A stretch of 64,000 bases of DNA from Selenia dentaria. Lineage: Eukaryota; Arthropoda; Insecta; Lepidoptera; Geometridae. A program made the translations under genes and the position numbers. The notes under the pieces were generated by a model. That model did not search any database. It was given only the letters and a program-made list of their open reading frames with translations, and was not told where the DNA came from. Shown here one piece after another: positions 1 to 11,276 of this stretch; the first letter of the stretch is position 1; every line of letters starts with the position of its first letter. Location: positions 5,456,793-5,520,792 of the forward strand of contig OU862892.1 in assembly GCA_917880725.1 (NCBI GenBank), in the 5' to 3' direction.

Positions 1-890
1 ATCACTGACCATAAGATAGTGGTCAAATCATATTAAAAAACAAAACTTATGTACTCGTATTGCGTCAGATCTGTACCAGCTCATTACCGAACAGTCGAAC
101 ATCAACAGAAAAATATTTTTTTATCGTTCTCAGTTACTTCATGAAAAACAACCACCCTTAAAAGTAAACTGGCCACATGACAGCTTGTTTTTATAACCTT
201 ATAAACAAGATGCTCCCAAGAAAGCTCTTAGACGCTAGAGTGGTGTTTTAATAATAAATGTTACGAAATATACCTTTCCTATTAAGCCCCACAGGAAATT
301 GAACAGACAAGGCAATTTCGGAAGTAAATTTATATGATTTTATTTGTGAGTCAGACACATTATTAAGATTAGCTGGAATATCCCGTGACTCCATCAGCCT
401 AAATAATGGAAAAATAACGTTGTTTCTACAGACATTACATGTTTTTCTCGTGCATGAATTTGCTCGAATAAACAAAACGTTATTTACATTTTAACATTGT
501 TAAAAATCTAGATTCGTATATTCGTTTTAATTCTTAATTCATGTTAAATCTCATAAATAGAGAAACATTTAAAATCTCTGGGTTCACATTAAAATTCATA
601 TAGATTATAGTACCTACTTTAAAAAAAAGCGACTGCTAGGCTTAAGTACTTGCTTTTTCAGCAGAAATAAAATACATGATTAATAAAAAAGATACAGAAA
701 TTGTGAGTGGTATAAAACAGGGCGAGTATACTAAATCCGTATCGGAGTCCCCGTCACACTGATGCACAGTTTATCTATTGCTATCGTTTTTTTTCTCTCT
801 CTTATATATTGAAAATCGAATTATGAAGATGACTAGTTGTAACTAGGCGAATAGTGCCTTGAACTTCGTACAAGATTTTCTAATTGCGAG
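1..890. other. AT-rich sequence, nothing recognised
   Basis: No coding pattern, RNA gene or clear repeat structure is visible. The longest open frame here (248-475, minus, 75 codons) has AT-driven composition and no recognisable motif. Confidence 0.5.
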
Positions 891-919
891 TGTGGGTTCA
901 AACATCTGCATTAGAAGAC

Positions 920-1112
920 CACATATAGATACGAAGCACTCGTAGCGGAGCTTGACTTGGCGATCTTAACCGATCAACAAGTTAAGAAACACTGGTTGCG
1001 GTCAGGACTTGGATGGGTGACCTCTAGTGGCATTATTCATGACCTGATTATGATCTCGCTCTGTATATGATACGCCAAATTACCATCACTCATCATCGTC
1101 ATCATCGCCATC
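920..1112 (+). repeat. 5S rRNA-like dispersed repeat
   Basis: Positions 971-1022 resemble the 3' half of insect 5S rRNA: a CGATCA..AAGTTAAG segment (box A-like) followed by CGGTCAGGACTTGGATGGG and TGACC (box C-like). The 5' third of 5S is absent and the sequence after the TGACC does not follow 5S, so it is not a functional gene. It is preceded by CGTAGCGGAGCTTGACTTGG and followed by CATCAT-type simple sequence at 1083-1112. The preceding part recurs at 45953-45993 without the 5S part, which suggests a 5S-derived SINE or a retroelement 3' end. Confidence 0.55.
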
Positions 1113-1355
1113 GCTATAAAGTAATTAAGTAAAATATATATTATGCATTATTTGTCTTAAAAAGCTAAGCTTTTCACGTGAAGCCATCGGCTGTTTCTTA
1201 TCAATTATTGACATAACACACTAAACAGAAAAGTGGATGAGAGTCAGTTTGATCCATAGTTTAAATGTTAACAAATTATTATTGACAAATTTGACAAGCA
1301 ATAGCTTATATATATATATATTGTAGGTAATAATGTAATCATCATCATCATGATC

Positions 1356-1963
1356 TCAGCCGTAGGATGTCCACTGCTGAACATAGTCCTCCCCAATAAT
1401 TATCCAAAAGAACCGGTTGGAAGCAGCCTGCATCCATCGTCGTCCTGCGACCTTTATCAGGTCGTCTGTCCACCGTGTCGGTGGACGACCTACGCTGCGC
1501 TTGCCGGTCCGTGGTCTCCACTCCAGAACCTTTCGGCCCCATCGGCCATCTGTTCTGCGTGCTATGTGCCCTGCCCACTGCCACTTTAACTGGCTTATCT
1601 TCAGGGCTATTTCGGTGACTTTCGTTCTTCTACGGATCTCCTCATTTCTGATTCGATCACGTAGAGAAACCCCGAGCATAGCCCTCTCCATAGCTCGTTG
1701 TGCGACTTTGAGCTTATCTATGAGGCCCATAGTGAGAGACCATAAGTCATCACTGGTAACACACATTGGTCGAAGACTCTTGTCTTGTGGCACTGAGGTA
1801 TTTTAGACGAGAAGATATCGCGAAATTTCCGGAACGCTGTCCAGCCGAGTTGGATTCGACGATTGACCTCTTTCTCGAATTTGGATCTACCTAGTTTGAC
1901 TGTCTGTCCCTTCAACAACTTCGAGAACTGAGCTCCCAACTGATATTGGGGTAGGCACAACAT
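1356..1963 (-). pseudogene. RTE ORF C-terminal region
   Basis: Two overlapping frames continue the RTE polyprotein after the RT. The first (1963-1718) contains LGRSKFEKEVNRRIQLGWTA and VLPVMTYG. The second (from about 1793 to 1356) contains QRAMERAMLGVSLRDRIRNE, KWQWAGHIARRTDGRWG and GRPPTRWTDDL, a basic segment typical of insect RTE C-termini. The frame ends within about 20 bases of the element's simple-repeat tail, as usual for this clade. Confidence 0.82.
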
Positions 1964-3006
1964 GGGTATTAGACATAATTTTCATCTTAAGGCCTACCCG
2001 TTGAAAAACTCGATGGAGGCCTTCGAGCATTGTACTGAGGTATTCCATGGATTCTGCCATGACTACGATATCGTCAGCAAATCGAAGGTGAGTAATGTAC
2101 TCGCAGTTGATATTGATGCCAAGTTCTTGCCATTCCAGAAGCTTGAAGGCGTCTTCCAATGCAGCGGTGAACAATTTCGGAGATATAACGTCTCCCTGCC
2201 TCATGCCTCTTTGCAATGGAATTGCCTTCGAACTCTGCTCCTGTACTCGGACTGACATGTTAGCGTTTTTGTACAAACACTTTAGCACTTCAATATACCG
2301 ATAGTCAATACGGCACCGCTGGAGAGACTCAAGCACTGCCCACGTCTCGATCGAATCAAAGGCCTTCTCATAGTCCACAAACGCTAAACATAGTGGCAAG
2401 TTATACTGTTCGGTCTTCTGTATAACTTGCCGTAGCGTGTGGATGTGGTCTATGGTACTATAGCCTTTTCGGAAACCAGCTTGTTCCGGAGGCTGGAATT
2501 CATCAAACCTGCGACTGAGACGGTTCGTTATGACCTTCGAAAACAGCTTATAAACATGGATCAAAGGCGAGATGGGCTGTAATTCTTAAGTAAAATGTTG
2601 TCACTTTTCTTGAAGAACAGCACCACCACGGTTTTTTTTCATGCTTCTGGCGTTGAACCTTCGAATAAGACTTCTGAAGGACTTTAAGTACTGGTGTTCC
2701 ACCCGCTTTCAGAAGCTCCGATGTGATACCGTCGTCACCCGGCGCCTTTTTGTTTTTAAGCTGTTTCAAGGCCGTTCTAATCTCGTACAGGCTGATGTCT
2801 GGGATATCTTCGGTATAATGTCGGGTCAGCTTGGCTCTTGGGTCTTTGGCCGAGCTGCTAACAGGTTTAGCGATCGAAGAGTATAACTGTCCGTAGAAAC
2901 TCTCTACTTCTCGTAACACTTCTGCTATGGTCGACGCTACACTACCGTCTTCTCTCTTCAGCTTCGTCAACTGGCTCTGCCCAGTAGACTTGTCTCTTGC
3001 AAACAC
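1887..3006 (-). pseudogene. RTE reverse transcriptase domain, frameshifted
   Basis: Reverse transcriptase that copies the element RNA at the nicked target. The first part (3006-about 2680) has LKNKKAPGDDGITSELLK, the conserved RT entry motif. A frameshift near 2680-2560 separates this from the core in another frame (2564-1887): PPEQAGFRKGYSTIDHI, the motif A aspartate in AFVDYEKAFDSI, the QGD segment of RGMRQGDVISPKLF, and the motif C FADD in LRFADDIVV. All catalytic aspartates are present in the fragments, but a further frameshift near 1925 moves the reading to the next fragment. It is a decayed copy, not an expressible gene. Confidence 0.87.
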
Positions 3007-3172
3007 TTTGGAGCCCTTGTTCCGCTCTATCGTCTCTTTGTCGCCCTTGTTTCGCTATAACCTTATAACTTATATAGCCCTTGTTCCGAATACAGCCCTT
3101 GTTCCGCTCTATCTTCTCTTTACTAAGATTAGTAATAAAGAACCGGATGTCGTGTCGCAAGGACTTCCATAT

Positions 3173-4210
3173 TCAAGACTGCAGTTTTAAGGAGCGTCGT
3201 TCAGCCATGACGTTGACATGGCTGAACGACGCTTCTTTGTCTGCAAAAAAAACTGCAGTCTTCGGATGATGCTGAAGCATATAGGCTGCTCTATAAATCG
3301 TAAGGGTATCGTTGGAGAGTTTCTGTGGCCCATCTGTACAGTGGGGTTTAAAGTACTTGGAACCCACTTTATGGACAGTTTCTACTAACATGTTATTTAT
3401 CTCGTCCACTGAAACGATGTTTTCTAGGCAATCGAAGCGATTGGACAGCTCAAGTAGCTCAGCTCGGAGCGTAGACTTCATCAGACGAGACCTCTCAAGT
3501 TTGACATTAATATCTACCGTGCCTCTTACCATTTGGTGATCACTACCGGTTTTAACCCTGTTGATCACGGAGACATCAGTGAATATTTACCTTTTGGTGG
3601 TCATAATGAAGTCAATCTCATTTCTCGTGGAACCATCGGGGCTCAGCCAGGTCCATTTCCTGTGAGGTGGCTTCTGAAAGAAAGAGTTCATTATTAAGAG
3701 TCCCTCTTTCTCCTGGAATTTAGCCAACCTCTGTCCCCTACGGTTCCGTTGTCCATAGCCAAATTGCCCCACTTTCAACTCATCCTAGCTTCTCTTACCC
3801 AACTTCGCGTTGAAGTCCCCCAAAACAACTAGAAAGTGCGTTTCAGAGGTATGTATGGCCCGACTAATGTCCTCATACATATCCTCCACCTCATCATCCG
3901 GGTGTGACTTAGTCGGTGCGTATACCTGAATGACCTTCAGCGAATATCGTTTGGATACTCTGAGTATTAGGTAATCGACCCTATTGGAAACGCTATTGAT
4001 CGTAACTATGTTCTTAGTAAGGGACTTGTGGACGAGAAACCCGACACCACCTTGGGACTGTTGGTCGCCCTCCCGGTAGTAGAGCAGGTTACCTGATTTT
4101 AGGGTTATCGTGTCCTCACCCGCTCTTCGGACTTCTGATAACCCCACGATGTCCCAGTGTAACCTACTCATTTCTTCTTCCAGTTCATAGATCTTCTCGT
4201 CTGTCCTCAT
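3173..4210 (-). pseudogene. RTE endonuclease domain, broken by stops
   Basis: The endonuclease/exonuclease/phosphatase fold that nicks target DNA in target-primed reverse transcription. Visible motifs are IVGLSEVRR (catalytic Glu), LVVLGDFNAKLG (GDFN), and WTWLSPDGSTRNEIDFIM (the DFI/Y motif), then TGSDHQMV (the SDH motif with catalytic Asp-His). In-frame stops fall near 3785 (TAG) and 3587 (TAA), between otherwise well-conserved segments. The first ATG at 4208-4210 follows sequence that still resembles an endonuclease start (VTHNIRTM), so the ancestral start was probably upstream. After 3173 the frame is lost and a short, locally repetitive stretch with repeated GGAACAAGGGC units interrupts the linker. 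Confidence 0.85.
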
Positions 4211-4945
4211 CGTGCGTATGTTGTGTGTTACCAGGGCCAGTCATCGTCGTTGGGGGCGGTAGCCGGGCGTCTGCCGGGGATTCTTAGCACTCCTGCCCCA
4301 CCGTTACCGTGGCCGCTACCGTAGCCAGGAATAGCGGGGCTGCCGGGGACTGGGGGCCTGGTTCCATTTGTGTCAATCATTGGGGGGGTTTGCTAATACT
4401 CGCCACGCTTGGCAGGCAGGTTGGCGAGCAGTAGGGAAGGTGCTGCTGCCCACCTTCTGATTGTTATCCCTTTGCCGGCTTCTACGGCACCCACGGGTAG
4501 AGTTGGGGATGTACTATTCGAGGCTGGTACCCCATGGCACCGGCTAGTTATTAATGTAATAGTTACGAATAATCTTGGTGACAAAACTCCTGTCAAGAGG
4601 TCATCTTTAAACAGGAGGTCCTAAATCCATGAATTATTAAGCAGGTCACGCGGCCTCAAAAACAAAAGAATGCCTAGAAATCATGCCTGAGGATTTAATA
4701 TCTGCTCGAATCACAATACACACGTGTTATTTTATCATACCTTACATATACGAAGGGTTCGACAGATTTGTGAAAATATTCTTAAGTAGTAGTAAGTAGT
4801 AGCAGTGAGTAACTACATTTCACCACATATAGTTTAAGACAACAGATATAGTTTAGTTACTGATGGTGAGCCTAATTTCCTCTTAATATATTTCGGCTTT
4901 ATTTATTTATTTATTTCCTGGAAGACCAACAGCTATAATTATATA

Positions 4946-5027
4946 CTACAATTGGCATAATGTTTCTACGATCTCTGTTATAATATTAATTATAACAGAG
5001 ACGGTAGAAACATTATGCCAACTGTAG
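4946..5027. repeat. 82-bp near-perfect palindrome (foldback)
   Basis: Arms of about 41 bases starting CTACAATTGGCATAATG are matched in reverse complement by the right half ending CATTATGCCAACTGTAG, with only a few mismatches and almost no loop. It may be a tiny foldback MITE or the inverted ends of a deleted element. Confidence 0.7.
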
Positions 5028-5112
5028 GTCCTCACGGATAGTTGTTAGATAAATTGATATTAACGAATTGTGAACACGAATAACCGCAACGTATTGCGTA
5101 GTAGATACATAA

Positions 5113-5232
5113 TACAAATATTTATATTATATTAACAGGGCTTAATCGCGTTAGTAATAGTATTTATTTACGCGATTAAGCCCCGTTAATATAATATAAC
5201 TATGTGTTCAAATCGCGAAAGTTTAAAAATTA
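5113..5232 (-). repeat. Penelope-like repeat fragment, deleted copy
   Basis: Contains an inverted pair around GGGCTTAATCGCGTTAGTAA and CGCGATTAAGCCCCGTTAAT, followed by an outer segment (CTATGTGTTCAAATCGCGAA). The same outer and inner parts occur in opposite orientation at 37180-37447, where a central segment is present between the inverted arms. This copy has lost that centre. Confidence 0.6.
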
Positions 5233-6189
5233 ATAATACAAATATGTCAGCCAAAAAACTCTCTGCTCATCAGTCGCCTAGCGGACGCTATGCTTGTACA
5301 AAACAAATCAACATCTAAGCGTTTAGATAAGATGTTTAAGTTATTACTCGCTCTCCACACATAAGAATTCTGTCTATAATTTTATAATTATTGACGGCCG
5401 GCACACTTAAAGGGGGATTACATTAATGATGTGGGAATATACACCCACAAATAATAGAACCCGTAAAAGTTGTATGCTGAATACCCTCCTCTCTCCGTGA
5501 GTTGTACGGCAAAAAATATAGAACGATATTTTCTTTTATATGCTGTCGTTTGAAACAACGCTTTTGACATTTCTATTCAATTATATACCCAAAAACAGTT
5601 TAATTTTATCACAATGGCAAACATTGTATACTAATTCCATTACAGATTCAAAGCACACAGCGCAAAGAAAGTTAATTGGCAATTTAAAGCTTTTTAATTT
5701 AAACAAGAGTGCGTAATTTATCGGGGCTTGTAAGTCTTTTAGGGTGACAAGATGAAATATAGCGGCATTAAACAAGCCATAAAATATCAAAACACTTCAT
5801 AAACTCAACTCTCAGAGTAGTTATTTATAATAATTAAACGAAATTAATCTGTGGTCCTCCGTATAAAACGCAAATTAAGGTTTATAGTGGATAAAACAAT
5901 TGTTGGAATGCGTCTACCGTAAATGACCTTTTACTCAGAGTTTTATCTGGTGCGTCTTAAAGCATTTTTCATGTCTTTAGTCATTTCTTAGCTTGGCCGT
6001 TCCGTGGAATTTGTGTGTCCACCAAGTTTTCTTCTTACAGAAGATTGCTGATGTCTTTATAGTATTTCAACTGATTGACGCTACCTAGGTACAACGCGTA
6101 AGAATTTTCTGAAGGGTTCTGGTTTTAGAAGAAGAGCTTCTAAAACACTGGCTTGCTGGTATCCCAGAAGGATGGCCCAGTTGCGCATC

Positions 6190-6365
6190 CAGTGGGCTGA
6201 GCACGAAAATCTGTTTAAGTGTAACGTAATCGCATCGTTAACTTATTTAGTACAATTTGTCATTTATCTAGTACAATAGTGGCACGGATAACTCATAGTT
6301 CGTAATGAATACGTAAAAGATACGATAACGTTACACTTAAGCAGATTTTCGTGCTCGGCCTACTG
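6190..6365. mobile_element. MITE family A, copy 1
   Basis: A 176-bp element with inverted ends starting CAGTGGGCTGAGCACGAAAA and closing with the reverse complement, about 45 bases of inverted similarity that includes TTTAAGTGTAACGTAAT. A second copy with the same ends and centre is at 9103-9276. No target duplication is clear, so the superfamily is unassigned. Confidence 0.75.
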
Positions 6366-6661
6366 CCTTGTTTGTATCGCATTTACTGTCAAATCTCAAC
6401 TTGCGTTAAGATTCACAATTGGGCATATTATACTGAAGTATGGGACCTCAAATAAAATCAAATCACCATTAGAATCAATTCATTTTCCATTGTTCTAATC
6501 AATGTAATAATTGTTCTTTAAAATACTTTACTGCTGCGTTCGAAATGCAATACGCGTGAATGGAGCCTCTACCGAGGAGAAAAAGTATAAGTATGGGGAC
6601 CATTCTTTTGAGTTATGTTTCATAATGTATAAATTTTTTAACATAGTTAGTAGTTAGTAGA

Positions 6662-6947
6662 AAAGTACTACACTCCCACATAACACCGACGTAAAGTAAC
6701 ATAGCTTGCTATTGTGTTTCTTCGGTTTGTGGGAGGTTCTGGGGACCCGATTCCCCCTTCCCCGTTCTCCCTCTCCTTTCCCCTCCCCCTCCAACCTTTA
6801 CCCCTTCTATCCTTCACATCATCCTTCCGCAAAGGTCGGCAACGCATCCTCGAGACCTCTGGTATTGCGGATGTCCGTGGGCGAAGGTATCAAATACAGA
6901 AATCAGGTGAGCCGCTTGCTAGTTTGCCAACCTATGCCATAAAAAAA
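6662..6947 (+). repeat. GC-rich dispersed repeat family B, 5'-truncated
   Basis: A CT/GC-rich body (ACTCCCACATAACACC, GTGGGAGGTTC, ACGCATCCTCGAGAC) ends in CAGGTGAGCCGCTTG, TTTGCCAACCTATG and an A run. The same module occurs at 10018-10500, 21553-21722 and 47957-48300. The A-run 3' end is that of a retroposed repeat (SINE or LINE 3' UTR). Open frames across it are compositional and have no motif. Confidence 0.65.
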
Positions 6948-6986
6948 GTATCTTTGTCTTCTGAATAATATCTTGCTACATAATGG

Positions 6987-7355
6987 TAGTAATTCGCTTG
7001 TTCAGAACACCAAACTAAACTAGCGAACTAAATTCTATTTTTATTAAATCATGGTAGTTCTTATTCTGTTCATCCTTAAGTCCAAATTCGTATAATGCTT
7101 GCAAGTGACAATTCTTAAATTTACCGTTTCTGTTTAATTGTGGGAATGTTTAGTGCAAATTTAATCGTCTGTAAGTTCCTGCTCTCTAAACTAAACCAAA
7201 CTCATATAAAACTACCCACAATTTGAATAGAATAATCATATGTTTAGAATTATCATTCTAAGTGTTACACAAATATGGACCTTAGGCTTAACATAATAAG
7301 AACTACCATAGTTTAGAGAATTTTAGTTTAGTATACGCACAAGCAAATCAGTACC
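6987..7355. mobile_element. MITE family C, copy 1
   Basis: Long inverted ends: the left arm reads TTCGCTTGTTCAGAACACC, then ACTAAACTAGCGAACTAAA and CATGGTAGTTCTTATTCTG; the right arm carries ACATAATAAGAACTACCATA, TTTAGAGAATTTTAGTTTAG and CGCACAAGCAAATC. Two related copies are at 17918-18255 and 49547-50016. Confidence 0.7.
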
Positions 7356-7901
7356 ATTGTGTTTTTTTAACTAAAACATGTCATGTACTTCAAAGTTTTC
7401 TTTCTGTGAGCTCTGCGATATCTTTTAGAATTTTATTGTAAAACGCCTGAAGCCTTAGAGGTTGCAATTACTGGGTGAATGGGATTTTAGAGCTTAAGGT
7501 CGCAGGATAACGAGCACAGAATTGCTTCGCACAACTTTGCAGTATTAACAGAGAGGTTGCTGTTGAATACAGTCAGTGATCCGAGTACGATGCTCGGCAG
7601 TAACGAGCAGGACAGTGTGATGAATAACGCATCTAAATAATAGGACATATCTTTTACCGTTTAACATCTGTTCTCGTTGCTTATACAATATGTTAAGATT
7701 AAAAAATCATAGCGCTCATAGCAGAACTTGCCTATAAATAATCATTTATTTGCAGAAAACATGAGTTTTATACACACACATAGTTGGTATAAAGATGTAG
7801 TTTGGTAAAGATGTAGTTGCCTTTTTCTCAACTGTTCATGATAGTCAAGCAATTCTTGCGCCAGTTTCTAATTGGATAACACTTTTAACTTAGCACTTCC
7901 A

Positions 7902-8497
7902 TTAAAGCCCGATTTACACATCAATAGTTACAGTAGTGAGTTAAGTAACCGGTCAGTTAAGTAGCAAGTAGTAAGTCGTAAGTAGCGTCCAAACGTAAGC
8001 AAGTTAAGTAGTCATAAGTTACCGTTCCGAGAAGACCATCGCGTCGGTTGTTTTGTTCTTCCGAAACAGTTGTTTTAATTTAGAAAATGGATGTCGATTA
8101 CTAAATACCAATTAACGTGCGTAAATATGAGAAATAGTAGTATCAATACTTTTACAACACATTAAAAATGATAAATTAACAGAAATTAACATATCCAAAC
8201 GCATATGGGAAACACAAAAATAACACGTGTCTGTCCGCAGTGTACAAACTTATGTACTGTACTAAACTCGCCTACCTATATGCTGACCGGTTAAGTTGGC
8301 GGGGTGCGGGAGACGCGAGAGAGGGGCCTACTTCACACTGGTGTTGCCAAAATCGTGATCGCAATCTATTCAACTCAACTTAATTAACAACTTACTACGT
8401 AACTCGCGTTTGCCGATCGAACGACAATAACAACTTAACTCGCTGATGTAGCAAGTTAACTCGCTACTGTACTTATTGAAGTGTAAATCGCTCTTAA
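7902..8497. mobile_element. Candidate piggyBac-like MITE with TTAA flanks
   Basis: The left end TTAA + AGCCCGATTTACACATC and the right end GTGTAAATCGCTC + TTAA are inverted to each other. Similarity continues inward as CAGTAGTGAGTTAAGTAACC against the reverse complement of GCAAGTTAACTCGCTACTG. TTAA on both sides suggests piggyBac-type insertion. No transposase is visible inside the about 590 bp. Confidence 0.5.
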
Positions 8498-9102
8498 GAC
8501 ACGTTAATTCGTCAGTGAATAATTGCTTAGTAGTCTATCGACCTAGTCAGATAATTTAAATCATCTTACTGCCACTGGGCCAGCGTGATCAACTATGGCT
8601 CATAATCTACCTGAAAAAATCACATTCCTCAGTAGTGGGATCGTAATCGGGCAATTATACAAGTGAATAATCTAATCAAATCGCATTGTGCGTATACTGC
8701 TTGTTATGCTTTAATGAGGTACGTTTGTTGTACGATCATAAAACACATTCATATATCAGATATATACACATATAAATCTATGCAAAAAATGTCGACGCAA
8801 TTGCTCTCAGAGGCGCAATTACATTCGTATTGTTTGGAAAAATCCGCCAAAAATATTATTGCGCTCTTACTTTCACACATTATGTACATCCAGATTTATT
8901 ATCTATGGATTGGGCCATAATATTCTAAGTTATGTTGCAGTGAATGTATAAAAAAAGAATTATGTTATGTATGTTATTATGTTAGTATGTACTTATGCAA
9001 GATATGAATAGTACCAAAACGACGAGTGAACCTGGGTGTACTTGTCATGGATCCTACCAGAAAGTCAGGTAAACCTGGTTTAACGCGGGCGGAGCACTAC
9101 TG

Positions 9103-9276
9103 CAGTTGGCTGAGCACGAAAATCTGTTTAAGTGTAACGTAATCGCATCGTTAACATATTTTGTAGAAACTGTCATGTTTTTAGTACAATAGTGACACAG
9201 ATACTTAAGTTTGTACTGAATACGTAAACGATACGATAATGTTACACTTACGCAAATCTTCGTGCTTGGCCCACTG
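9103..9276. mobile_element. MITE family A, copy 2
   Basis: Starts CAGTTGGCTGAGCACGAAAA and ends in the inverted counterpart GTGCTTGGCCCACTG. It matches the copy at 6190-6365 along its whole length with point differences, which fixes the family ends. Confidence 0.75.
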
Positions 9277-9493
9277 ATCTTTTGGTAAAATCCGGATAAT
9301 ATTAATAATTATGCATAAGGAAATTTCTCGTATAGATACGTTTACTCTATGTTACCTGAGTAACATTGAGTACGTAACAAGAAGAATGTATGCGAGCATA
9401 GACATGTATAGCAATATAGGAGTCGATCATATAGCACATTCTAAAAAAACCGTGTAAACTTAGATTTACTAGTTATCGTAATACTTGTAATAT

Positions 9494-9643
9494 CATCTCA
9501 GCCGTAGGACGTCCACTGCTGTAAATACGCCTCCCTACAAATTTCTTAAGGGACCGGTTGGAAGCGGGCTGCATCCAACGTCGTCCTGCTACCTTTATTA
9601 GGTCGTCAGTCCACCTTGTCGATTGACGACCTACGCTGTGCAC
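9494..9643 (-). mobile_element. RTE LINE 3' end, truncated copy
   Basis: About 150 bases match the 3' end of the RTE element at 1352-1500 (ATCTCAGCCGTAGGACGTCC, ACCGGTTGGAAGC, CGTCCTGC, TTAGGTCGTC), with point differences and a few indels. It covers only the last part of the coding region and the 3' end, a typical 5'-truncated insertion. Confidence 0.8.
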
Positions 9644-10017
9644 CCGTAATGTATATACATCGAAATCACGCCTTCACATATGTGAAGAGGTAATTGGAGA
9701 TGTAAAAACACCTACGCTTCACCAATCATGTTATTGGTCTTATCGCAGAAAACTATAAAAACTATATCATGTCATAATGGTGAACCTATTGCTATCCTGT
9801 CTCTTATGAGGTACACATGGTTCACATTTTAAGCATATCCACGTGCGTTAATAAGCAACAGTTCATTTCTATACACGGGTACTCTAAATTACACTACTTT
9901 GTTTTTTTTTTATGTACATATAAAATTTGTTAAAAGGATATGTTCTAGCTTTTTAATTTAACTTAATTTTTGTTATTAAAATAATGTAGGTGTGTTTGTT
10001 GTGAGTAATATTTTGGG

Positions 10018-10500
10018 CAGTACCACGCTGTAACCCTATGGGTTACAGCCGAATAGGCCCCCATGTCTGAGGAGTCACCCCTTCACAGGCGCTGAGGCCC
10101 AGTTATTAGATCGACCCGGGTCTACCCCTGGGGTGAGATGATGAATGCCAGCGCAACCCTATCTCGCACCATCTGGCGGAGGACTGCTCACGGGGGGGTT
10201 TTAGTGGGTCAGAGCCCCACATACCCCCATCCGACTACCCCCGTAGCGGAAGGGAAGTGGACAGCATTTCCCCACCTCAAAAAAAAAGGACCGGGGAAGT
10301 ACCAGACTGTGGGAGGATCCGGTTTTCAACCCGATCTCCTCCCACTCCCCTACCCAGTCCCCTGTCCACCCATACCCCTTCTATTCCTTCCTCCTATCCA
10401 AGCAATGCATCCTCGAGATCTCTAGTATTGCGGATGCCGTGGGTGACAGTATCATTTACTATCAGGTGAGCCACCTGCTCATTTGCCAACCTATGAAAAA
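10018..10500 (+). repeat. GC-rich repeat family B, interrupted by an R1-type 3' UTR
   Basis: Starts with TACCACGCTGTAACCC and the palindrome CTGTAACCC..GGGTTACAG, breaks at about 10049, and resumes at about 10290 with GGGGAAGTACCAGACTGTGG through the family 3' end TTTGCCAACCTATG. The 48-kb copy, read in the same orientation, runs through this junction without the insert. Confidence 0.6.
10049..10288 (+). mobile_element. R1-clade-like LINE 3' UTR fragment with poly(A)
   Basis: Matches, in opposite orientation, the 3' UTR at 46051-46290: CCTTCACAGGCGCTGAGGCC, then TTTTAGTGGGTCAGAGCCCC, GCGGAAGGGAAGTGGACAGC and TTTCCCCACCTC before an A9 run (10279-10287). Only the 3' UTR is present, so this is a strongly 5'-truncated insertion. 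It lies inside a family B repeat. Confidence 0.6.
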
Positions 10501-11124
10501 GTTTTATAAATTCCTGCTATCTTAAATTTTAAGATTCTTTGGTAATATATTTAATGTTTTTGTGTGTTAACAAAGTTTATTTTAAAAGAATATGAAGTAA
10601 CTTCTGTAAGTATACAGAGTATATTAGTAAAGGTTTTTCTTACATTTCTTTACCTACGAATAAATCGACAGAAAACTTAGGTCACTAATAGCCCTTTTAT
10701 CATATTTGTTTAATACCATCTATATACCATCTGTATATTTTATCCCAGTAACAAAAACGTACATCATACGCGTCAGTAGACAATCTGATGCATAAATACT
10801 TATACGTAAACGTATACATGTCCTTATTACTAACTCGTCATACTTACACCAAAATTACATTTTCTCTTTAAGGTTTTTATTTTAACACTAATTCAACACA
10901 ATGCATAACATTGTAACGACCACATTTGTCCCAGAGATGTGACAAGTGTGGTGACAATAAAACACGAATTTTCCCTCATTTGTAGACCACAGTACTGTAA
11001 TGGGTTGTTTTTTTGTTTACCCGTCGGCATGAGTTCTTTTTCCTTTAGTACTTATATTATTCTGTGACGTGGGAAAAGGGGAAAGCTTTCGGAAACTCTA
11101 TAATACAACAAGTAAGGAGTTATA

Positions 11125-11276
11125 CACTAACGGCCGGTCCCAATAATCTATCTATTGCCAGTTTACCTTACTAGAGAAAGATATTTGACACTTTTTTTGT
11201 ATGGACGTTATGTCAAATTTCTATCGGTAGTAAGGTAAACTGGCTATAGATAGATTATTGGGATCCCCCATTAGTG
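11125..11276. mobile_element. Foldback MITE, 152 bp
   Basis: Inverted arms: CACTAA..GGTCCCAATAATCTATC with GCCAGTTTACCTTACT on the left, and the reverse complement ending GATTATTGGGATCCCCCATT and AGTG on the right. The centre contains TTGTATGGACGTTATGTCAA, a string that recurs near 61564, so fragments of the family exist elsewhere in the window. Confidence 0.65.

Larger units (their letters stand above)
1335..4625 (-). mobile_element. RTE-clade non-LTR retrotransposon, near full length, inactive
   Basis: Reading on the minus strand, the element has a GC-rich 5' region (about 4625-4215), an apurinic-type endonuclease, a reverse transcriptase and a basic C-terminal region, then stops at a CAT/ATG simple repeat (1337-1350), the usual kind of tail in RTE elements. 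The length of about 3.3 kb fits a full-length RTE. The 5' boundary is estimated from the end of GC-rich sequence and may be off by tens of bases. The reading frame is broken by in-frame stops and frameshifts, so the copy is dead. A second, truncated copy of its 3' end lies at 9494-9643. Confidence 0.88.

Noticed and set aside
955..1022. Functional 5S rRNA gene
   Set aside because: Only the 3' half is similar and it carries several changes; the 5' part and terminator are missing.
1350..2304. Plus-strand frames over the RTE element
   Set aside because: Antisense shadows of the minus-strand LINE coding sequence.
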